NCBI RefSeq assembly: GCF_000471905.2
Contig: NW_006497735.1
Coordinates: forward strand, 207,622 to 271,621
Source: Amborella trichopoda
Lineage: Eukaryota > Streptophyta > Magnoliopsida > Amborellales > Amborellaceae
Length of the DNA: 64,000 bases
Direction: 5' to 3'
The notes beneath the pieces were generated by a model. That model had not been told where the DNA came from. It searched no databases and saw only the letters and a program-made list of their open reading frames with translations. The position numbers were made by a program, and so were the translations under genes. The stretch's first letter is position 1; each line of letters opens with the position of its first letter. Positions 57,051 to 64,000 of this stretch are shown piece by piece.

Positions 57051-60000
57051 GTTCCTTGTCTTGGTCTTTTCTTCCTCCTCCTCCGCCCTCTTCCTCCTCC
57101 TCCTTCAAGGGGGTTGGTATGGCCCGCCTTGGGCAAAAGGCATGCGCCTTTTGTAATGCCTGCCTTAGGCTCCTGCCTACACTTTGGGTACCTGTCTATC
57201 CCCTAGGCATGTACCTAGGACTCTCGCAAGGTTAGGCACTCGAGCGAGCGTATTTTCCAACATTTTGGACTTGCTTATTGTGGAAGAAAAGAGTCACCAA
57301 GATATGGGGACTTGTTTACTGTATGCTTATCATAGGTTCATGCAATGCAGTTGAAGCCAAGCCCCAAAAAATCATACTGCATTTAAACCAAGCCCATGGT
57401 TTGGAAAATAAAGTGTACTATTTTGTATATAGGTTACAAATCTTTGATAATATGTAACAAATAATGTGCCATTTCAAAAGAGTTTTTAGTATAGAATTAA
57501 AAAAAAAAAGTTCATAAATTGGATTTAAAGTAAGGAAGTTATGATGAAAACAAGGGACATATGTCCTTTTGGTTTAAGCAAGGATGAGGATGATGTTAAT
57601 GGGTAACAAATGTTGTGAAAGGCTTTATAGCTTGAAACAAGGTTGATTTAGTTTAAGAATACATTATAAATTGACTAAGCTTAATCGCACCAAATTCAAA
57701 AAAAAAGACCATATTTTGTCAATGGCATCCTTGCAACGACAATGCCATGTCTATGTAGAAAAAGATGGACTTGAACGAAGTGAGTGTGCCACACACAACT
57801 AGCACCGACTACTAGCATCTCGATAGTGGAGGATATAAATCACATTTAGATGGTCTCTTTATCTATAATCTTTCTTGCTCAAAGTGCACATTGCTTCCAT
57901 TGAACGATGATCGGATGTGGCCATGGAAACCGTATATGTCGCATTTGGCGATGTTATCTTTGATATGTCTCATTCAGTGATCTCATTTTTTATGTTTTAT
58001 TCGGTGATCTTTTCTTATGGTATTTATTGGATCGAATTTCTAAGCTTGGTGAATACACTCAAACACACAACATCTACATAAACTCAGGCTATGCGATCCA
58101 TTTTTCAAATGTGTGGGGTGTGAACCGAAGATTATGCACCAGCTACATGGTTTAAGTCATGACACCATCTCAGTTTGAAGGCACCCCCCTCACATGAATG
58201 ACATAGGCACAACATATAGATGTACCAAGGGTCTCCCTTGCACAAGCACGCTTCTTTTATTATGTGACACCATGAGCGTATATATGGGCTAGCTGCAACA
58301 ACGGCGTAGTTGGTGGTATGGGTTTGTGTCAGTTTGATACCCATGCTCATAGTCATAGGATTCTGAACCCTAGTGTTGTCATTACGGATATAAAGACTTG
58401 TGCTTTTCCATCCGGTAGAATGTATGGCAGTGACACCACAACAAGGCTAACCCATTAACCTCTATCACACCTTGACCCGCAACATGTCCACGGGGTTTCC
58501 ACACTCATGTCCTGGCTAGGACACCGTATCATAATCAACTAGGGCTGCTCAAAAGGATGAGCATCCCATGCTGGGTGTTGTTGTACTCCGCTGGCATCAA
58601 AATTGAGGTGTCTGTGCTTATTAATAAAGACTGTAATTGCATCCTTTTATTTCTCGCAATTAGGCCTTACAGACATACAATTTCTAAAGTCTCCCACTTG
58701 GACTTAACGACGTTTATCCGTAACACAAAAATATAAAAATGTACATATACGAGGAGTACTAAAAATATGGCTAAAAAGGTTGGAGTCCCATCTTGCTTGG
58801 ATGTGCCTTTTAGGCACTATCCAATATGCCCTCAATGGGGGAATCGACAATTTGATCGATAGTCTTTACATATAAAATTATGATATCTCCAACTTGTGCC
58901 ATAGAATTGTGAAATGTATTGCCGACCAATATGGTTGGACTTCTTATGGAATCTTTGATACTCAATTAATTGGACTGCAGCTTGGTTGTCTCAAAAATCA
59001 AAATATCGTAGCTGGTCCTTTCATCTGGGTGTCTGTAACAATCCTTGGTGATATGGTTGAAACCAATGCGTCTCCTTACCGCCCTCATTAAGGGCTATAT
59101 GTTTGGCCCCTAATGTTGAGAGTACCATGCAGTCCTGCTTGTTAGAAGCCCATCAGATCACTCCTTGGTTCAAGTTGAAGGTGCCAGTTGTGGAATCATA
59201 CTCTATTGGTATCACCTTGCCAATCCACATAATAAAAACCTTAAAGTAGAAGACTGCCAGCCTGATTAAATAAAGTGTAGTTTATAATTCCACGGAATTA
59301 TGAATGTACACTTGACTGCTTGCAATGTATTTGACCCTGGTTTTGTTTGGAATCTAGAGACCAAACTGACTGCGAAATATTTATATGGGCGAGTGCATAG
59401 CATCGCATACAATAGAGAGCCAACAACACTCCTATGTCGTACAAACTCCATCTTTGGACATTCCATTGCTGTTGAAGATCCCTTTCCCTTTTTGGTAGGT
59501 GTTCCAATGGGTGTGCAATTCTTCATATCAAATCTATCCAAGACCTCTTCACAGTGGGCTTGTTGTCGCAAGCCAATAAATCTCTTTGATCGGCCGCAAA
59601 TGATTTCTATGCCAAAGACAGTTTTTCATGGCAAATTGAGAGGATAGCGATCTTCCATTTCTTTAACCATTCACATAACATTACCTGCGATTGAATCATT
59701 GAAATGCTATCAACATACAATGCCTTATAAATAACATGGCTACCATGTACTTCGACATAAATGCAATTATCTTGCTCATTTGCCTTGAACCCAAAAGAAT
59801 TGGCAGCTTCAGGGAATTTCAGGTATCGCTATCTAGTTCTAGGCCATAGATAGATCTCTTGGGTTTGCTTGCACGCTTTGTCTTCTAAACCCTTAGGGAT
59901 AAGTTCTTCTTGCTGAGGCATATAGATGTCCTCATCAAGGTCGGTCTTACATTTGGTGTAAGTTCCAAGTCTAGTTGTTTCACCATGCTCATAATGATGT

Positions 60001-63000
60001 GAATAGGAGTAAACTTAGTCACTGGTGCAAAACTTTTCCTCATAATCTATACCTTCTCGCTGTGCATATCCTTTTGCTACAAGGCGTACTGTATATTTTT
60101 CAATCTTTCTTTCAGACTTTGATTATTTTTTGAAGATCCATTGGATCACATTAGGAGGTAATCAATCAAATTCCAAACATTGTTGAGCGTCATTGGAGCA
60201 TTCCCTCCTTCATGATTCCTAGCCCCTAATCTCTATTTGGGGAAGTCAATGCCTTACAATATCTCAAGGGGTCCTCGCTCACATCCTCTTTTTGACATTG
60301 CTCTATGATGAAGGTGAAGTACTCGGAGGTCGACTAATGCGAGAACTATGCTTTGGCAAAGGTTGATGCACACTCTACACTGGGAGTTCAAGGTTTTTGG
60401 TATTGGTTCATGATTTTCAATCATGGATCATTGTGCATTATGATTATCACTATGTTATAACTCAGGCGTTTCATTATCTAGGCTCCCACTGTCCTTACAT
60501 CTACAAACGGATCCTCAATAAGTTTGCATGAATTGACTTTATGGTCACTCTTTAGACATGATTGAAGAATTAACACCCAGTCCCATGATCACTGTATCCT
60601 ATAAAACTGCATACTCTGGGTTTATGGTGTTTCTTTGTTGATGTGAGCTTACAACACCAAACTCAAGATTTTATATGGAGGGTTTGCGTTGAACAAATCA
60701 TGAGGGACGATGCAATTGATTTTGATGGGGTCTTAGTAAAAGGTGCCTCAACTAGAAATATTTAGGAGCTGAGCATGGGCAATCATACTGCGTATCATAT
60801 TCTCTCCGCTACTAAATTTTGGTTAGGATTATATGACTTGGTCGTTTGGTGAATGACTCCATTGTTCTTGAGATATTAAGCAAATTTGTTTCACTCTCAA
60901 ACTGACCCCCTTATCAGTTTACAACACTTCGATTTCATTTCTAGTTTTCTTCTCAACCTAAAGTCTTCTATATTTGAAAATTTTAGAAATTCATACATTT
61001 CCATTAAAAGATAAACGTGGCCATACTCAGGAAAGTTATCAATAAAACCTCTGAAATACCTGTCTTGTTTATTCATGCTTGCGTTCATCGGCCCACAAAA
61101 ATCTGAATGCACATTTTTTTGAACAATCTTTGCCTTTTTTTTACATTTTTAGGAAAAGGTGTTTATTGAATTTTCTTTTTAAACATGATTCACGTAATTT
61201 AAAAACTAGACTTGGAACTTGGTTAAGAATAGCCATGGATTTCAATCGATATGTTCTTGCAAACTGATAGGGCTAGTCCAGAAAGCCATAAACTTGCTCA
61301 AACATATACTTGGAGTTTGAGATTTCATTGATATAATCAACTGGGCACAAACCATCAACTGAAGTGCCCAAGGCATTGCTTAGACTTTATGATGACCTTT
61401 CCATTTCCAGAAAATGGTCACGCAATTGGCCTTACCAAGACTTAGGCACAATATTCAGAGACTTTCTCATGCTTGGGTAATAAAAAGTTTTCTTTAGCCA
61501 AACACATTTGACCTCATCTATCTTCAGCATGTATTCATCAATTCCAAGGAATTCAGATTTATCATTATCATTGCTCGAAAATTCGGCTAGGCGGCCAGGC
61601 AGCCAAAATGCCTAGGCAGGCGCCTTGGAACAACTTGGCTGAGGGTGGGAAAGGGCCCTCAGCCAAGGGCAAAAATTTACGCCCCCCCTTCCATTGAAAG
61701 GGGGAGAAGTTGGGGTTGGGGGGGGTGGAATCTAGCCCCCCCAACGCCCCCAAAAGCCACAAGTTACCTTAACTTATTAAGGAGGCTTACAAGTTTTGGG
61801 AATATATCACTGATTTTTGGATTCCCTAATGGAAACTAATGGTTAATTGGGAGCAATTAATGGTTAATTTGAGTAATTGAGTTGTGATTTCCATTGATTA
61901 TTTAAAAAATGTCTTCTTTTATTCTTTGAACCTGATTTTGAAGTGATGGGACCAGTCTCGATGACATGTGGTACTAAATGTGCAAGAGACACTCACAAAT
62001 TTGGGTTAGTAACATGTTTTGGTTAGATGGGAGATTAATTATAAGAAAATTAGGAAATTTGGCTAAACCCCACAAAACATTATAAGATATTTGACTACAG
62101 ATCAGTGCAAAGTTTGACTCCCCTCCTGTCCCAACACCAACAGAAAAAAAGGGGGTTCTTTATTAGTTAAATCAGTAAATTAGTAATTTCTGGTTGAGGA
62201 CTTTGCTTTTCATTTTAGAACTAGAAAAAAGATAATCCTTAGTAGAATGCCGTGCTATACATGAAGCAGTACTGGGGAAGCTGATTTCATCAATCTGCAG
62301 GCAACTTGTGTTTTTTTTTTTTTTGTCTCTCCAAACCTGTATCCTTTACATGAATGCTATGCCATACCCCTTTTAAATATGGCCATCATTTTTATGAGCA
62401 TTTTCAAACAGAGTTTGCAAATAACAAGAAAATTGCACTTGGATTGGGCTGTGTCTACGAGGAATGTAGTCACTTACTTCTATATTCACCATGTAATTCC
62501 TAGAAATGCCATTGTTTGTGGTGAGCCTTTTTGTTGCTGTTAGAATGATTCAGATCTTCAGTGTGCTTAGAAGATTGCGGTTCTGTTTGATTGTGTTGAA
62601 TTGGGTTTAGTTTTGAGGAGAATTCGTTATATCTGTTTTTACTCTGGTACTTAATATTATTAGGTGGATCTAACTTAGCATTCTTATCTTATTTGCTTTT
62701 GAGTTTTATTATTTATTTACTAAGTACATTCATGATAAGATGTGGCTATGTTTTATGCTGGTTGCCTACCTAACACGACCACCCCCTTTACCTGGCCTTG
62801 GGATGGGTTAAGGAAACGTTTAAGGTCCTCCTTCCCCTTATTAGATTAAATAATTGGGATAAGGCTTGGATGGTGATGGTGATGATTTACTAAGTACATT
62901 ATTTGCATTTTGTGGGTACCACATGTTTATTGCACAAATTTGACCTAATGGCTTTGGTTTGTCTTACACAGAGAGAGTTTATATGAAGATGAAGAATTTG

Positions 63001-63035
63001 ATCAAAGACAACTTGCTGCTTTGGTTGTTTCAAAG
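51331..63035 (+). CDS. RPN2: RPN2, 26S proteasome regulatory subunit (PSMD1), 5' exons
   Basis: Exon 1 is 51331-51476 and exon 2 is 62972-63035; the split codon AT|A gives Ile. The protein starts MAAAVVSSASGLLAMLNES and continues HPVLKLHALTNLNTLVD, FWPEISTSVP, then YEDEEFDQRQLAALVVSK, the N terminus of plant RPN2. RPN2 is the large non-ATPase scaffold of the 19S base that holds RPN13 and other ubiquitin receptors. The family has about 1,000 residues and only the first 69 or so are here; the rest lies beyond 64000. The ATG is the first in a CT-rich leader and in good context (CTTCAATGGCG). Intron 1 is 11.5 kb and transposon-filled. Splice sites are canonical and no defect is seen. Confidence 0.95.
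51477..53649 (+). other. RPN2 intron 1, proximal part
   Basis: T-rich intron sequence without repeats that I can identify. Small TG and CT tracts occur near 53160 and 52300. Confidence 0.5.
53650..55560 (-). mobile_element. decayed L1-type LINE, endonuclease and start of RT
   Basis: Read on the minus strand from 55500: VINKHKADIIFINASKLERD (start of endonuclease), WCLSENFNVMHFSHENKSGS with the conserved Gly/Ser-Asp-Phe-Asn block altered to Ser-Glu-Asn-Phe-Asn, SRVTKSGLNFSEFEE, DHCPIIL, then RDKAPGHDK, FRPMGLIGDAYDIIAK and LLKAVNCQIVP, the opening blocks of reverse transcriptase. Many stops and frameshifts occur. The 3' half is missing. It is antisense to RPN2. Confidence 0.78.
55561..58699. 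other. RPN2 intron 1, middle part
   Basis: Poly(C) at 56020-56033, a GT/G-rich then CTT-rich low-complexity block at 56755-57110, and a GC-rich CCTAGG patch at 57110-57240. Three phrases of type CA(A/T)ACACTTGGAGGGTG are repeated near 56870, 56935 and 56995. No gene is recognised; part of 57800-58680 may be the LTR of the copia that follows. Confidence 0.5.
56865..57020. repeat. tandem repeat of about 65 bp, three copies
   Basis: Each copy starts with (TCAAA)CACTTGGAGGGTG(G)GC, followed by a CTTCTTCTT tract and a CATGG segment. The copies begin near 56870, 56935 and 56997. Confidence 0.7.
58700..61560 (-). mobile_element. second Ty1-copia remnant, heavily decayed
   Basis: On the minus strand the order is GAG-pre-integrase-like sequence near 61450, integrase start HSDFCGPMN near 61110, RT pieces KYTVRLVAKGYAQREGIDYE near 60080, DLDEDIYMPQQEELIPKG, ALYVDSISM where the family has YVDD, RFDMKNCTPIGTP and VVGSLLYAMLCTRP near 59450, and weak RNase H blocks to about 58800. 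Dozens of stops are present. I could not find paired LTRs. It is antisense to RPN2. Confidence 0.78.
61565..61790. repeat. GC-rich CCTAGG-type patch
   Basis: GGCTAGGCGGCCAGGCAGCC, ATGCCTAGGCAGGCGCCTTG and long G and C runs. It shares composition and short words with 57110-57240 and 15365-15440, possibly ends of one MITE family. Confidence 0.45.
61791..62971 (+). other. RPN2 intron 1, distal part
   Basis: Ordinary T-rich intron, with an RTE/SINE-like tail at 62775-62888, about 85 bp before exon 2. Confidence 0.5.
62775..62888 (+). repeat. RTE-LINE/SINE 3' end with GATGGT tail
   Basis: CACGACCACCCCCTTTACCT leads to AATTGGGATAAGGCTTGGAT and GGTGATGGTGATGATT. It is the most complete of three such tails in the window and the nearest to an exon. 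Confidence 0.55.
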
Positions 63036-63962
63036 GTCGCTACTGACTTTGCTCTTTTATTTTGGAATTAGACCAACAAAGACTCATAGTGATCTTTATT
63101 GCTTTTGATCAGTCTTTCAGACAACTTAAAATGTGTCTTTTACTTATTGTCTACAATTCCTCGTGATGATGCAATCTCGTTTGCTCGTTGTATCTGGCTG
63201 CAATAGTTCATGCAAATTTTCAGATAATTAATTCTAATAGCTGAAAAAAGAAATAGAATAGCTGAAAAAACAATCAAGGGAATTGGGTTCTAAGTGGATT
63301 ACAAACTGAAAGCTCAATGACTGGGTCCCCTTGTCCAGTCCACAATATGTTGACTGCTCCCTGAATTGAGCCACTGTCTTTTTGCCCATCCTTTGATTTA
63401 TAATGTCACCCCTACCCCTCCCAACCTCTCTTGCATCTGTTTTTCATAAAAATGCCAAAACCCTCTTTCCTATTCTTCACCTAGCCTCCTGAACCATTTC
63501 TTTCCCTGCCAAATTGATATCTCTATAAGATTCATGTATTTTCTTATAATTTCAACCATTCCCTTTTTTGCTTCCCTGACCTGTGTCCCTTCTTCATGCA
63601 GCCTTCCTTATGGAACATGGTAAGCTGTGAACCTCTTCCTGTCTCTTATGCACTATGTGTTTCAATTTGGTGAAATCCTGTTGTATCATTCTTTTTCATT
63701 ATTTATTTGCTAATCTCTCCTACTCCAAACCTCTTGTCCTAAGCTCCACACCCTTGCCTACTTGTCTCACCATTCATTCTCTTTACCTTTGATACTTATG
63801 TCCTTTGAAGTTGTTCTCCATATCTTTCAATCTGATCTTGTTTTTTGCCACATTTTCTGTCACCTGATTATCATGTGGCGCTTTTATCTGGCTTTGCTCT
63901 TTTGCTGTGTGTTGTCATTGCTTCTCTCTTATGTTGAGAGGAAGGGAGGTTTTGATCATCCA

Positions 63963-63997
<35 letters not shown>

Positions 63998-64000
63998 ATT
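63036..64000 (+). other. RPN2 intron 2 (partial)
   Basis: From the donor GTCGCT after 63035 to the window end. No further exon is seen; it ends in an (AT)n run. Confidence 0.6.
63965..63994. repeat. (AT)n microsatellite
   Basis: A pure AT run of about 15 units at the window end. Confidence 0.95.

Noticed and set aside
56769..57235. Overlapping frames rich in Phe, Ser and Pro
   Set aside because: Caused by CTT/TCC low-complexity tracts.
1..64000. tRNA, rRNA or organellar insert
   Set aside because: No cloverleaf, rRNA signature or plastid/mitochondrial gene was recognised on either strand by reading; a dedicated scan could still find a decayed tRNA-like SINE head.

Overview
This window is plant nuclear DNA, most likely from an angiosperm with large introns. 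The evidence is spliced plant housekeeping exons with GT/AG borders, LINE and Ty1-copia remnants, several families of small inverted-repeat transposons and many (GA/CT)n tracts. It does not look bacterial or organellar. I cannot name the species from the sequence.

Three host genes are present. (1) At 1204-17113 (+) lie the 3' exons of a sialyltransferase-like (GT29 family) gene. It has a 14-kb intron, an in-frame TGA just before sialyl motif S and a frameshifted last exon, so it is probably a pseudogene. (2) At 19265-31624 (-) is a complete six-exon TAF10 gene (TFIID/SAGA subunit, 127 residues) stretched over 12.4 kb by transposon-filled introns; all exon phases join. (3) At 51331 onward (+) is the 5' end of RPN2, the 26S proteasome PSMD1 subunit. 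Its exons 1 and 2 are separated by an 11.5-kb intron and the rest lies beyond the window. Genes 1 and 2 are convergent. Genes 2 and 3 are divergent, about 19.7 kb apart.

Most of the rest is mobile DNA, and much of it can be resolved to the base. The sialyltransferase intron holds a Mutator-like element (2124-3501) that has captured a deSI/PPPDE isopeptidase gene fragment. It also holds a 2.2-kb inverted duplication (7725-12385 against 12790-14998) carrying two decayed copies of a C2H2 'QALGGH' zinc-finger gene tail to tail. The left arm was later hit by two insertions whose empty sites are preserved in the right arm. TAF10 intron 2 holds an antisense LINE that was itself hit by a 5'-truncated LINE in the opposite direction, with an 18-bp target duplication. 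The TAF10-RPN2 interval holds a PPR pseudogene, a full-length Ty1-copia element (35697-40491, target duplication ATAAT) and a family of about 390-bp elements with 9-bp target duplications. One member of that family lies inside another and one sits in the RPN2 promoter. RPN2 intron 1 carries an antisense L1-type LINE and a badly decayed copia.

Two runs of N (21982-22001 and 43341-43779) sit beside CT/GA repeats and are bordered by sequence that looks like assembly artefact. I found no tRNA, rRNA, CRISPR or organellar insert.
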